NCBI GenBank assembly: GCA_037178625.1
Contig: CM074136.1
Coordinates: 930,001 to 994,000 of the forward strand
Direction of reading: 5' to 3'
DNA: 64,000 nucleotides
Origin: Skeletonema tropicum
Taxonomy: Eukaryota; Bacillariophyta; Thalassiosirophyceae; Thalassiosirales; Thalassiosiraceae
Position numbers and translations under genes: made by a program. The notes below the pieces were generated by a model. It was not told the DNA's origin, ran no database searches, and was given only the letters and a program-made list of their open reading frames with translations. Shown here piece after piece: positions 1-11,235 of the stretch. Each line of letters opens with the position of its first letter. Position 1 is the first letter of the stretch.

Positions 1-2
1 AT

Positions 3-506
3 AAGTTATTGCGCCAGTTTGGAGCTACCCGTGGCAATGAACTCCAGAAGAAAGTGTTGAGTGAGTATCTATTTCAAACTTCACCATTTTTACATTGTGC
101 AAAAGATCATGTGAAGAAGGAGACCAAGTCAAAACGGAAGAAGAAAACGAACAGTGGAGTCCAGAATTCTCGGCGCTGCGAAGAGGTTACTGATGTCGCA
201 TTGGTTGATAGTAATGTCGTGCTTGGTCCTTTGGCGACTAGCATCAATGACGAAGAGGCTCTCCACCAAGAACTAGTACTCACGGATGAAGTTGTTGCGG
301 ATGATGTTGCGGTAGTTAACAGTGACGGCAGCGATGATGATGCAGCCATAAAAGTGACAGAAAATGATACTATGATCAAAATTTGCAATCATCCTGGTTG
401 TGGGAAAATGCGGCTTGCTATGGCATGGCGTATCCATCAATATGAGTGCCACGAAGTGGTTACCACCGATACCAACAGTGGTGAGGATATGAATGTTGAT
501 GGTTGA
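3..506 (+). CDS. 3' end of an unrecognised acidic protein gene, cut by the window edge
   Basis: The frame is open from the first complete codon of the window to a TGA at 504-506, so only the C-terminal part (about 167 residues) is visible and the real start is outside. A basic patch (KSKRKKK) is followed by a long acidic, valine-rich middle. Near the end sits a Cys/His cluster, C-x4-C then H-x3-C-H, that could bind one zinc ion. I do not recognise the family. It could be the last exon of a nuclear protein or of a mobile-element protein; the zinc-binding idea is inference from residue spacing only. Confidence 0.4.
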   Translation, partial: KLLRQFGATRGNELQKKVLSEYLFQTSPFLHCAKDHVKKETKSKRKKKTNSGVQNSRRCEEVTDVALVDSNVVLGPLATSINDEEALHQELVLTDEVVADDVAVVNSDGSDDDAAIKVTENDTMIKICNHPGCGKMRLAMAWRIHQYECHEVVTTDTNSGEDMNVDG

Positions 507-1057
507 TGCCAATTGGCAGGCTTAGTATATGTATAAATGTAATTGTGACTATGAGATGGTAGATTGTTGAATTAGTTGCATTTTAATTGGAGATATTCAT
601 CATGTAAGGCAGGTGGAAGAGAGACTCGTCATGGTTGTTAGCTAGAGAGATACCTTGGCTTGATGGAAAAAATGCTATCGCCAACATCGCTAAAATATCC
701 AAAATGTAAGGCTGGTCGGGCCGTGAATGAAATGAATCTGTCAGAATCCGGAAGCGAAGCGGCAAAAATGAAAGTGCCGGCTTCCTCTTGCAGTGTGTGT
801 GTCATTCGTTCAATGTTATGTACTCGAGTACCAGAATCATAAGAACTCCATTACCGCTAGCTGCGAAAAACCGCTGATTATGCAATGCATCACCTTCCCT
901 TTCCCAACGTGGGTTCCACGTCACAAGAAGTACGCACGAAGGCAACCCAAGACCAAATTACTTACAGCAGATTTCCAATCTTCATGCTTGCAAAACTCTC
1001 ACTCTAGCGAAGTACGGCTGTGCTCATAAATAATTACCTTTGCAGTTGTCACCGACT
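507..1057. other. Intergenic, no gene seen
   Basis: Only short open frames with no recognisable motif. I see no RNA gene or clear repeat here. Confidence 0.5.
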
Positions 1058-1345
1058 ATGACAATGAACAAAAAGAACTTAGAGACCTTTGTAGGTCAGA
1101 CTGGCTCTTGGAGGACAGCCTACGCCAATACTTGAGCTGCATTATTTAATGGCGAAAACTCATACTCCTATCGTCGAAGTCAAATGAGCGATCAGGATTT
1201 TGTTTTCTTCCTTACGGCATATATATACCATGATGAAGTAACAGATTCCAACTGTCAAAGAAATTGTGCAATTTCTGCTGGATTGCGATCCAAGCTACCG
1301 AGAACGGATAAAGGTATGTCTCTTCTTCATTCTGCTGTAAGTTCC
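1058..1345 (+). pseudogene. Decayed ankyrin-family gene relic
   Basis: Pieces of the ankyrin-repeat family found intact at 8.9, 14.1 and 19.2 kb survive here in different frames. ATG-ACA-ATG-AAC at 1058 matches the start context of the 8.9-kb gene. A frame from about 1051 reads KELRDLCRSDWLLEDSLRQ, which aligns with the family's N-terminal motif (ELWEFCRSKLLSEEGLRE). After stops, a frame at about 1251 reads EIVQFLLDCDPSYRERI and then, shifted by one base, GMSLLHSAV, matching EIVKFLLDCDP followed by ETLLHIAC in the intact genes. Most of the gene between and after these blocks is gone, so this is a dead copy. Confidence 0.75.
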
Positions 1346-1767
1346 AAACCGTCGCAATCGATCCATGGTTTTGCTAGAAATCTAATTATTTATTTATTGA
1401 TCCATGATTTTGCTACGTTTGTTAGTTCTATTAGTGTTGATGGTTGCACTCTCAATCAGATCCCAGCAGAAGGCAGCATGCCGAAGTGAGAATTAGCCTT
1501 AGTCACCTTGTTGCGGCCTCGCTGTCCATTTAAGTGTAAACAAACAACAATTGAGACCCCGAGTCTACCAAGGGTAAATCCTTGGAGTCTACTCAACACA
1601 GGTGTATTGTAATAGAACTGTGGAGTAAATTTCCATGTTATATATTATTTTTATGATGGGTTTCACGTACTTAGACAAACAGCACTTAAGAGATTTTCCC
1701 AGACTTTCCACCAAAAACCAACATCGGAATTAATACTATTCTATCCGCAAATCTCTATCATCCATCA
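1346..1767. other. Intergenic, no gene seen
   Basis: AT-rich stretch without coding signal. It leads into a decayed inverted-repeat element. Confidence 0.5.
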
Positions 1768-1976
1768 CCGGGCGGATAGTGGGCGCTTTCGGTAATCTCT
1801 TCTGGGCGGCGCCCATGTTGGCCCAACAACTGTGGAAAATCGGGTATAAATCAGATCAAAAATACCCGTCAATTGACAAAATATACCCTCAAAATGACCC
1901 AAAATATCCTGTGAAAACCTCTCCACACCAGACTATGTTTTGGGCACGCCCGCACGTCCACATCCCGGTAGGCCTA
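1768..1976. mobile_element. Degenerate copy of the GTGGGCGC inverted-repeat MITE family
   Basis: The left end reads GGATAGTGGGCGC and the right end GGGCACGCCC...ACGTCCACATCCCGG followed by TAGGCCTA. These correspond to the ends of the intact 214-bp element at 32365-32578 (TAGGCGTATCGGGATAGTGG). The interior also shares the pattern of GGCGCCCA near the left and GGGCACGCCC near the right, separated by short tracts rich in ATACCC and AAAATA. The ends have drifted and no target-site duplication can be defined, so this is an old copy. Confidence 0.6.
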
Positions 1977-2021
1977 TCCAGGTACATACCAACGAACCAC
2001 CAAACTACATGTTGTTGTGCA

Positions 2022-2236
2022 GGAGGATTATGGATCGGGGGCACAATGCCCCCTTTTTGCCCCCTTTTTAGACGGGCGACAAAGCGCCCGCGGGTGAATC
2101 TTCGGCGGGTTGTTTGGGTTGTCACTATGTAACTACCCGCGTTGTTACATTGTCACTACGTAGTGACAATGTAACTACCCGCGTTGTTACATTGTAACTA
2201 CGCGGGTAGTTACATCATAGTGACAAGGCGGGCGGT
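2022..2236 (+). repeat. Palindrome-rich repeat, copy 1
   Basis: Begins GGAGGATTATGGATCGGGGG and carries a run of nested inverted repeats built from GTAACTACCCGCG and GTGACAATGTAAC units (2133-2222). A second copy lies in reverse orientation at 8581-8829. Both copies share the GGGGGCACAATGCCCCC hairpin and the CGCCCGCGGGTGAATC segment. The palindromic core differs in arrangement between the two, as expected for replication slippage in inverted repeats. Confidence 0.75.
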
Positions 2237-2494
2237 TTGATAAGTGATAAAACGCTGCATACTTATTACCATATCATCGATTCGAAATGGCAGCATACTA
2301 AGTATCGTTCGCCGTCCTCTCCTCCTACTGTTGGTTGTGCTTCTGTGGTCAGGCTGGCATTGAGGCGGCGCCGCTTCTCCATTTGGCCAGCGCCAGTTTT
2401 TTGGCGATTCCTGCACATCAAAACTAACTTGACGCCGACATAAATAATATCCACCTATCGTTCAATTATTCCTATATACTTATAAAGTACCAAT

Positions 2495-3024
2495 ATGTCC
2501 TTCATTGCAGACGATGGCTTTTCTTTTCTTGACACCTACCGAGATAGGAGCAATGGTGAGGATGAGAGCGAAAATGAACGGTCTCATGTGAGCTCAAAGA
2601 AGGACTTTGACTTTTCTTTCATTGGCTGCGCCGAGATAGGATCGATGATGAGGATGAGAGTGACAGTGACCATTCTCATTTGATCCCCTCTTCTTCGATG
2701 TCCGAGGAAGAAGGCAACGATGAACAAGAGTGCATGTGTCATACTGGTGCTGATAGTTTCGAGCTACCTCAAAGTCCTGCCGCTGCTGAAACTCCGGTGG
2801 AGGGCCTAGAAGATAGTGATGATGAGGATGAAGGTGTAGAAGGAGGGTGGGGTGAACTAATTGCCTCATTCGGAGAACTGGATAAGTGTGATGAAGGGAC
2901 AAGTGGAGAGGGGAGTGGCTGTCATTTTGATGTTAGTTTCTCCTTCGGCGAATCAAAATCCACAGAGGAGGAGGGTGATGATGACGAAGAAGAGATTTCG
3001 TCGGAGGGTGACGTTTTTCAGTGA
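2495..3024 (+). pseudogene. Acidic Ser/Asp/Glu-rich protein gene with an internal duplication and a frameshift
   Basis: An ATG at 2495 opens a 62-codon frame (MSFIADDGFSFLDTYRDR...) that stops at 2683. The next frame continues from 2680 to 3024 as a Glu/Asp/Ser-rich protein. DNA around 2518-2552 and 2606-2640 is an imperfect direct repeat; the second copy is one base shorter, and restoring that base would join the two frames (RDR-DDEDESDSD). The gene is therefore probably one acidic protein broken by a 1-bp loss, unless an unseen intron or a base error is responsible. Near the 3' end a third frame contains RRRVTFFSEKV, which resembles a PP1-binding RVxF site; this is suggestive only. Family not recognised. 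Confidence 0.45.
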
Positions 3025-3241
3025 AAAAGTCATCTTCCCGCCCGAATTTGGTAGGAGTAGCTACTGTAGGAATCGTAGTACGTGTACGTAGAAAAACTTT
3101 GCAGGCTTATTCTCTCTCCTCCACAAAATGCGGGAAGCATTTTTTGGGTGTGTACCAATTCCTACAATTTTGTGTACGTAGCGAAGAGGTGTTAGACACC
3201 TTTTTTGACCCCTGTAGCATGGCTGCCATCAACTATACCAT

Positions 3242-3515
3242 TGTCACAGGGAATGACTCTCTTCCGGTATTCCAATACCGTTACGACAGTCATTCTTCCT
3301 GTTCACACGTGTCAAGTAGCAACCACGGTAAGAACCCGTGATTGATCCTCTCACACAAGATGGCGTCGCACGTTGGTGCTCCTTCATCACCTTTGGGAAT
3401 AGCCCACTCTTCTTCTTTAGCTGTAAGCTTTAGTAGTCACCATGATATCCGTGTTCCTAGTGGTCTCTTCTGGCTCTAGTTGCACAATCAATACCGGTCC
3501 TATTTGCTTGTGACA
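3242..3515 (+). repeat. 274-bp repeat with TGTCACA termini, copy 1
   Basis: Starts TGTCACAGGG and ends TTGTGACA, giving 7-bp terminal inverted repeats. By eye it is base-for-base identical to 8291-8564. Near the left end is a nested hairpin (GAATGACT...AGTCATTC enclosing CGGTATT/AATACCG). No clear target-site duplication is visible. It is most likely a small non-autonomous DNA element; a structured RNA is an alternative. Confidence 0.7.
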
Positions 3516-6500
3516 TTATTTATAAATATTTCCATCCAGTTTACTGGGTGCAAAGCAAAAGAATCCTTCATCGGTCGGGAAATATCGACCTTTGAGAAGA
3601 AAAAAATTAATATTATTCAGCGCATATCCACATTGGTGGGTTTGTGAACCGTGAGCTAGTACAACAAAATCGATTGGCTTCTAGAAGATCCATTTCGTCA
3701 ACACATGGATGTGCGATGAACGCTCGGCGTTTCGTGCTACCATGGAGATGTGACGGCGTGCGATAGAAGTGTGTTTCGACGTTGACAGAAGTGCATCGGA
3801 GGTGAGAAAAGAATTTCGATTCTCCTCATGTAGAGGAAGTGCCCATGGCGAGAATGCACCGTGGCACAGCTCATCACAATAAGGAATTTCATTCCAATAA
3901 AAAGACTACGGTCATCTAAATCCAAAGGACATCAGCTGTTGAGCGATGGACTACGATTAGAATTACGTGTGGGGGGAGAAGTGTTCTCTCATCCAACCCT
4001 CACATATCGAGAGTCATCTGCTGTTAGGCGAGATGATACCCTCACAACAACAGAGTTTGCGGATATAGTTAGCAGACTTAGAAGTATTTATTCCTTATAA
4101 GACGCTGGTCGCAATTGGAAAAATACGCACTCTCTTGTCTACCTCTGAGAAGGTGTGGAGAGTTTTGATCTTTACAGCATGATAGTGCATGTAGCTGGAG
4201 CTATTGAGAGCATGTTTGTCGACGCATTCTGTACAGATTGTGATTGTCGCAGCCGCTTAGCCTTGATGGATTGTTGGTTATTACACAGTGTTGCCGAGGT
4301 AGTCTACGCCTTGCTCAAGCGAGTACCTCAGGATGACGAGACGATTATACCCCACTGGGCGAAGTCGAACGTGCAATTGAACCACCTACCCTAATTAATA
4401 AAAATCATATTGCTGTGAAAGCAAATCGTGTTTATTTGTCCCTTTATTTGTCCCTGTTGATTCAACATGTGCAGCGACGTCCTGGTTAAAGAAAGATCAA
4501 GTCTATTCAGTTGCGCACAGCGTGCTGTTCAAAGAAAGGTCATGTCTATTCAGTTACGCACAGCGTACTGTTCAAGTCATTTCTATCCAGCGACGAACTA
4601 TTTAGCGTAAATTCATCCTTATTCACTGGTGCATCTAGGATGACCAGCCTCTTGCTTGCATTGTGGGAGGAGGAGGAATGAGAGAAACAATTCAAGAGCA
4701 ATCTGAACTGGAATTACCAAACCAAAATGGTCTGTGCCGCTGTGGCAGCCATGGATTGTCCATGTTCTCTAAATGTGGTTGGCCAACGTGGCAATCATGC
4801 CTAACATATTTCAGAAGACAAGGTCATGGGGGAGTAACGATTGTCTACTCTGCTTCTCCTAGATATCGGATTATATCCTTTGGTGTGCCGTTTCTTCCAC
4901 CAAAGAGATCTTCCAAAATACTAATGAGCAATTCAGATGTTAGTCTGAAGGGAAGGGGACTTCCTTGGTACTTTGTGTCCATGGCAAGTGTCCCGAGTCC
5001 CGAATCTCGTACCTTGATTCTCTGTCTTGTTTACACGCGACAGTCGAAAGGAATCTCTTGCGCAAGCTCAAATTCAAGCATTATCCGGAGTGGTGGGTCT
5101 CGTAGGAGAGACTACTCTATCAATACTAATACGGTGGTCATGCCTAGAAAAGGAAGACTACTTTCACAACGCAATCTCGCGTCGGCGAATATGATTGTGG
5201 TTGGAACCATGCTGCTGCAGATTACCTACGGTGTTCAAAAGGAACCTGCACACACCTCGATGCATCCGACTTAACTATCCTTGCTGGATGTACTTCTCAC
5301 GTGAAGGAGAGGACGTTCAAGGATTGCTCGAGCAAGTGGAAAAGCACATGCGGAAATCAAGGCAGGGTCGCAAACAGGCGCATACCAGCACAACGAGATG
5401 ATAACTACAAGACATCGTCCTTCTAAACCGCTGTTGTTGAAGACAACTAGTGGAGGACTTGCGAGAAAGCTGGCTGCTTGCTCAATGCTCGTCCTACAGT
5501 CCGAGAGTGGCTGAGATCCGTAGCCAACTGCTCACCGTGTTTCGGGAGGTTCACCTTCTTCCAATGCACTTGAGACATTCATCGGCTGATGGTAAATTTC
5601 GTTCATAGTTCGGTGACCTGATTATTGGATACTCAGATGGGACAGAGCTCGCCAAGCCTGCGTCATGGAGGGTTCAGTACAGAGCAGGCCATCGAGGGAG
5701 CTACACTTGCACCCGGACATCTTCTACTGAAATGTTGTAATACATGATGAGAAAGTGTTTAACTCTATCGGAACGACCTGTTGTTTGGTGTACACAACGC
5801 AGGTAATAATGATCAAATAAGAGAGAAGCGTGCTCAAGGCAGTTCTCGAGGCTTCCAAGTACATGCTGCAAAAGACACTTACCATGCCCAGGAAGTGACT
5901 AACACTTGGATACACCATCTGGAAATTGTTCTTTCGACGATGGTGGTTGCCATCTTAGTTCTTGTGTGTTGTACCAAGACTACCAATAGATCTGCTCCAC
6001 TGCTTTTAGTGGCAAATGTGGGGCCTCCTCGAAATTCGGTCAATATGGTACGGGGAGGAGGGATGCTGACCAAACAAGGAAGCGTTCCCATGATAAATCG
6101 CCAGCGACTAGATGCATGTCTAAGGCGTTTCCAAATTCAGAGTTGATCGGCATTTTGGCTGAGCTTACTTCATTCAAGCGCAAGGCTTGGGGGAGTATCG
6201 ATTCTTGAAGACACTCATCGACTGGCATCTGTCGTGGTGCACAACAGGAGATGAAGTGATGAAGCTTGAACTTCGAAAAGAAGTTCAAGGGCGCGTGTCG
6301 GAGTGCGGGTGAGTAATGTGCTATCACCTCCTCTCGGCATTTGTGCCTGGAGTTCTTCCGGTCTAAAGACAGGGCGAGGGCCGCCATACCCTCCGGGAGA
6401 CAATCTCTACTCATATTTATCAAATCAACCTCAAACTAATTGCAAGGGGAAGATATTACGACTGCGACGGGGCTAGTGCTAGCGAGGCTGCGCTGCCTCA

Positions 6501-8290
6501 GTTGAGATCCTCAGTGGTCGAGGGTGTGATGCTTCAGCGTAAAGGAAAGTAGTACATACATTACCAGCGTTTGACAGCGTCATCCTTCACGACACATGCC
6601 ACACCTACAAAGGAAGAGGTACCGACAGCAGCTCATTGGAGTGCGCTGTTATAATGCAGACTTGGGAAGACAGCAGCTCTTTGAGTGGCTGATCTAAAGA
6701 TGACGAAGACAAATGGTAAGCTCTTGTGACTGCGCATAGTCACACACGACATGGAAGTAGAAGATAGTGTTCTGATATAAACGTTGATGAAGCAAAGCTA
6801 GCTACGTATGTTCCTGGACCTGCCGCAACATTCTAATGGGATCGAGAAATATTCTAATGATCTTCGACAGAGATGATGTATGCAGAGCCTATGCAACGAT
6901 GCAAAAGGAGATACCTCTGTGGTGATTCCGGCAGCTCTTCAATCCAAGATCCAAGACCTTGCTTAGGGGATCTGGTATATCACGACCGTTTTGTGCCTTA
7001 GGCCGATGGATCGTAAGAACGCACTTTACGTCAACGAGGTTCTGACAGGTACTGATGCAAGTACGCTTATTTTATCAGGAAGTTATGCAGTTGTGCATGC
7101 AGTTGTTGTTGCCCTATCGTCTGATCTGATATTAGATTCGTTTGAGGTAGAGGTGCCAAAGAAGGCTGAGGAGGGAGCTCAGGATGCGCTTACCCCTTTG
7201 CAACATTCAAATTGCCATTATTATGTGTGAAACAATGATCGACCTTCCACGGCTCGTTCAAAGTGGTTGACTTTCCCACTACCAAAGATTCGAACGGGAT
7301 GTTGGTGAATCCGCGAGATAGAGTGACTCCTCTTCTCACACTTCAAGTGAAGTTCAAGCGGACTCTCTACCTGTTCTTCAAGACTCTTGATTAAATCGTT
7401 TTAGGCAGAAGTGATGAATGCACATGAAGTCAGTGATACTCTTCCAACACGTAAGTCACGATATTCAAGAATACAGAGATGATACAACCTCTCTGGACGG
7501 AGTGCAATATGTACTTGTTACAATTACAATGCACCCACCGCAGTACTACTGCCGCAAAAACAGAGTCACTTGTGAACCTGTTGATGCAGCCCGATCGTCA
7601 AATCTGAATGCAGCCGGAAGACAATCTGGTCTCTTCGTACCACACCGTTTAACGCAGCCTTGCGAAGCCAGTAAAGCGTTGTCCAAGATAGACACTTGTT
7701 ATACTCTGGTCGCCAGGATGGCCGCTGCCGAAAGAAATTGGTGGATAGTTCCAAACGCTCGAAAGAACTTCGAAGCGTCGCGATCCCAAATACTGATTTG
7801 GTTCGTAGGCTTTGATCTAGCCGTTTTTAAAGTCTTAAATCTGCCGAAAGCAGAGACTCCAACGGAGGTCTCTTCTTCAAGCGACTGAAGTTGACACGAA
7901 AGGAACTGTACGATACAAAAACGAGCCTCAGTTAGTTTAGTCTAGTGAGCGCTACAACAATTGATAAAGACCCCATAGTATTGAGGAGTACAGGGGGTGT
8001 GTATAGAGAAATTATTCGAATTGGAAATGGAAACTGAACGTTGAACAACGACGTCTTGGCCAAATCCTATGCACACACAACCGATGTCAAGGAAAGTACA
8101 TTTGGTTGCTCTAATATCACAAAAGAACTTACGTCCTTGATTCGATCGAAATTGACATTGCCTGGAGGTCTTTTTTTCCCAAGTTGGGTTTTGGTCTCTA
8201 TCTGATAGACTGGTTTTTTATCCGGATGGTTTACCATGGGTTTTCCAGTCTTGATAGCTCGTTTTTGGTTCACACTAGTTCGGGGGAGAA
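3516..8290. other. 4.8 kb without a recognisable gene
   Basis: Several moderate open frames occur (3861-4100, 4155-4394, 4663-5274, 5781-6146, 6991-7230, 7418-7888, all +), the longest of 203 codons. None shows a motif, domain or composition I can place, and they are separated by many stops. The block is bounded by the two 274-bp repeats and more widely by the inverted palindromic repeats. A heavily decayed transposable element or gene is the simplest reading, but I could not identify reverse transcriptase, integrase or transposase motifs. Confidence 0.5.
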
Positions 8291-8564
8291 TGTCACAGGG
8301 AATGACTCTCTTCCGGTATTCCAATACCGTTACGACAGTCATTCTTCCTGTTCACACGTGTCAAGTAGCAACCACGGTAAGAACCCGTGATTGATCCTCT
8401 CACACAAGATGGCGTCGCACGTTGGTGCTCCTTCATCACCTTTGGGAATAGCCCACTCTTCTTCTTTAGCTGTAAGCTTTAGTAGTCACCATGATATCCG
8501 TGTTCCTAGTGGTCTCTTCTGGCTCTAGTTGCACAATCAATACCGGTCCTATTTGCTTGTGACA
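8291..8564 (+). repeat. 274-bp repeat with TGTCACA termini, copy 2
   Basis: Same length and, by eye, same sequence as 3242-3515, in the same orientation. The flanking sequences differ, so each copy is a discrete unit. Perfect identity beside decayed surroundings points to recent movement, gene conversion or an assembly effect. Confidence 0.7.
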
Positions 8565-8580
8565 ACCATCATCAATAGAG

Positions 8581-8829
8581 GCGGGTGCTTTGCTTGGCGG
8601 CTCGGTCACAACGATGTCACTACGTAGTGACAATGTAACTACCCGCGTAGTTACAATGTCACAACGCGGGTAGTTACATAGTGACAAGGCGGGTGGTTTT
8701 GTTGTGACATTGTAACTACACGTGTTGTGACAAGCCCACAGATTCACCCGCGGGCGATTTGTCCACGTCTAAAAAGGGGGGACAAAGGGGGCAAAAAGGG
8801 GGCATTGTGCCCCCGATCCATAATCCTCC
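8581..8829 (-). repeat. Palindrome-rich repeat, copy 2 (inverted)
   Basis: Reverse-orientation copy of 2022-2236, ending in the complement of GGAGGATTATGGATC. It contains the same GTAACTACCCGCG/GTGACAATG palindromes plus an extra segment. It lies immediately upstream of the first intact ankyrin gene. Confidence 0.75.
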
Positions 8830-8918
8830 AGGAAGGCCCTCTCTAGAGAGAGAGGGAGAAGCGAGCTAGCACTTCATTTCCTCAATCTGATCTCGGCTAA
8901 CAACTGCTAAGTGTGACC

Positions 8919-10514
8919 ATGAACGACGATAATGATAGCAAGCAATCAGCTGAATCGCTGTCGAATGTTTTATCGCGGTATTGTAGTTCTAACTCATTTT
9001 CAAAGGAAGGCCTTCGTGAAATTTTTGAACGACACGGATTGACACCCAATAATCATCATGATGTGGGCGATACTAAAGAGGCCACCACCGATTATAAATT
9101 CTTCTTTCGGGCAATTGTCAACAAACGAGTGACGGAGGAAATAATTCAATATCTTTTAGAATATTTTCCAACCGCTGCCGGAGCAACTTATAATGGGTTT
9201 TCACTGCTCCATGTTTTAGGCTACTTCCCAAATAATCATGTACCACTCGGTGTAATCCGAATTTTGATCGATGCAGATCCAGTCTCTCTTCGTAAGGCAG
9301 ACAGTGTTGGCGGTTATATGCCTCTTCATTATTTATGCAGTAACGAGAAACTTGATAATTCGAAAGCGATCGCAATATTGAAGTTGTTTATCGAGAAGTG
9401 CCCAGAAATAGTCCGACATGCGAATAATAGGGGCAGTCTTCCAATTCACATGGCAGCTGGGTTAAAACCTCCTGAGTTTTGCCGCCTGTTGATTGAAGCT
9501 TATCCTGGATCTGAGCAAATGGGAGATGCTGATTGCGACTATTTGCCTCTCCATTGTGCGTGCACAAAAAACACAGTCGCCACAACAGAATATTTGTACA
9601 AACTTTACCCCGATGCCATCAATCATGCATCATCACATGGGTTATACCCGATTCACTACGCGATGGGCAGTATTCATAATGTTTGCGACCCAGAACGCGA
9701 TCCTGAAACTGCTATTGGAGTTGTAAACTTCCTACTCGATTGTGATCCCAACGTGGCGCAACAAAAGTTTCAAGGAGAAACTCTGCTTCATTTAGCTTGC
9801 GTGTGTGATTACATTGATTCAAACATTGAGACCGGTATTGGATTTATCAATGCAATCTATGATGCGCACCCTGAAGTGATCGAAGATGATAAGATTACAT
9901 CAAACATTCAAGAATGTCATCAACAAGTGCAAGCATTCCTCAACACACAGTTGGTCTATGCTCGCCAAGCCAATGATCAATGGCAGATGACAACACCTGA
10001 TGGCAATGGACAACTCCCGCTCCACATAGCGCTTCAAACTGAAGTCACTCTCGGATCCATCAAATTGTTAGTAAGAGGCAACCCCCATGCTCTTCAATCC
10101 CCCGACAATAGCGGTGTATTGCCCTTGCACATTGCATGTAAGCATCATGATTCCGCTGATGTTGTGCGTTACTTGGTTGATATCGATACTACAACTCTCG
10201 GCGCCGTGGATGGGGATGGAAACACCGCTCTTCATCATGCTTGCTGCGGTGCAAAGTATGGCACAGTAGCGACGCTTTTAGAAGATTATGATGCTGTGTC
10301 AGTGTCGCGACAGAATGCTCGCGGGAAGCTTCCTATTGATTTGCTTTGGGAAAGCAACGAAGTGGAAGATAGGAACGGGTGCGAATATGTGGAGAACATT
10401 TTTCGGCTACTGAAGGCATACCCCGAGACTGTGATGACTGCAATGATGAAAGAGCAAGCTAAGGCTGGCCGCTGTTCACCTCAGAACGAAAGGAAGCGAA
10501 AGTTTGGCAAATGA
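8919..10514 (+). CDS. Ankyrin-repeat protein, paralogue 1
   Basis: An uninterrupted 531-residue protein. I start it at ATG 8919 because the upstream in-frame GTG at 8913 is not a normal eukaryotic start. The N-terminus (about residues 1-55) is a non-ankyrin segment ending in GLREIFERHGLTPNN that is conserved in every paralogue here. It is followed by roughly ten ankyrin-like units with the cores PLHYLC, LPIHMAA, LPLHCAC, YPIHYAM, TLLHLAC, LPLHIAL, LPLHIAC and ALHHAC. The C-terminus is basic (ERKRKFGK), a possible nuclear signal. Ankyrin repeats mediate protein binding; the partner is unknown. No intron is needed. It converges on the BTB-TLDc/SAM genes downstream. Confidence 0.9.
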   Translation: MNDDNDSKQSAESLSNVLSRYCSSNSFSKEGLREIFERHGLTPNNHHDVGDTKEATTDYKFFFRAIVNKRVTEEIIQYLLEYFPTAAGATYNGFSLLHVLGYFPNNHVPLGVIRILIDADPVSLRKADSVGGYMPLHYLCSNEKLDNSKAIAILKLFIEKCPEIVRHANNRGSLPIHMAAGLKPPEFCRLLIEAYPGSEQMGDADCDYLPLHCACTKNTVATTEYLYKLYPDAINHASSHGLYPIHYAMGSIHNVCDPERDPETAIGVVNFLLDCDPNVAQQKFQGETLLHLACVCDYIDSNIETGIGFINAIYDAHPEVIEDDKITSNIQECHQQVQAFLNTQLVYARQANDQWQMTTPDGNGQLPLHIALQTEVTLGSIKLLVRGNPHALQSPDNSGVLPLHIACKHHDSADVVRYLVDIDTTTLGAVDGDGNTALHHACCGAKYGTVATLLEDYDAVSVSRQNARGKLPIDLLWESNEVEDRNGCEYVENIFRLLKAYPETVMTAMMKEQAKAGRCSPQNERKRKFGK

Positions 10515-10648
10515 ACATATGTATATGTATCCGTTAATGTTGCCTGTAATTTACTGTAATTCGAACTACTGTCATCACCATTATGGTAGCACTATCATTC
10601 TTGTTTGTCTTTACTTTTTGCCTCCGACTCTCTACAATAATCGTAGCA

Positions 10649-11209
10649 TCAATCTTCACAATCGGAATCAGAGGAGGGTTCCACGGGTGGTGGACCAAGG
10701 ATATACGAAGAACTGTAGCCAGGGAAATAATACTTCACAACCTTTTCAAACCTCTTCTGTTGTAATTTGCAGACAGTGGGAAGAGCTGGTTCCTCAGCGA
10801 AACCCATCTCCTCAAGCCTAAACAAACGCAGACAATCCAATATCTTTCCAAAGCAATACGGGCTATGCTCAATGAGGGTTACCGCATCCTTATTGAATTT
10901 CTCTTTGAGAGATTTGATCTCATCAAAGAGGAGACAGATCGTTCCCACGCGTTCGACTCCAAGCATCTTCAATCCGTTCTCATTCAAGGCAAGCAGCTCC
11001 AACCCATTGATCTCATTCTCCCAAAACAGGCTTGCAATATCATTTGGAATGCCCTCAATATTTTTCACCCAATTCGTCACATCATCTGGTATCCAATCCT
11101 TGACATTTGGTGCATTGCCGTCGCCTTGCTCCGTCCATTTTGTATCGTCGAATTGTTGTGCAAGCACTGACTCTTTTACAACCATCAAAGTAGAACGTTT
11201 TGTGGCCAT
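10649..11209 (-). CDS. SAM-domain protein with a KCTD/T1-like tail
   Basis: A 186-residue ORF. Residues about 40-105 look like a sterile alpha motif (DVTNWVKNIEGIP ... GLELLALNENGLKMLGV), a small helical protein-interaction domain. The C-terminal part (FGKILDCLRL ... PALPTVC ... RFEKVVKYYFPG) resembles the second half of a BTB/T1 domain, an inference from pattern. The ATG lies only 27 nt downstream of the stop of the TLDc ORF on the same strand, unusually tight for separate nuclear genes. The SAM ORF may be the 3' part of one larger BTB-TLDc-SAM gene joined by an intron or broken by mutation. The tail ends in an acidic SSDSDCED. Confidence 0.7.
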   Translation of the reverse strand: MATKRSTLMVVKESVLAQQFDDTKWTEQGDGNAPNVKDWIPDDVTNWVKNIEGIPNDIASLFWENEINGLELLALNENGLKMLGVERVGTICLLFDEIKSLKEKFNKDAVTLIEHSPYCFGKILDCLRLFRLEEMGFAEEPALPTVCKLQQKRFEKVVKYYFPGYSSSYILGPPPVEPSSDSDCED

Positions 11210-11235
11210 CAGTGTGCCACTAACATTTAGCGTGA

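Noticed and set aside
3516..8290. A copia or gypsy retrotransposon
   Set aside because: The size and decay fit, but no reverse transcriptase, RNase H, integrase or protease motif could be read with confidence in any frame.
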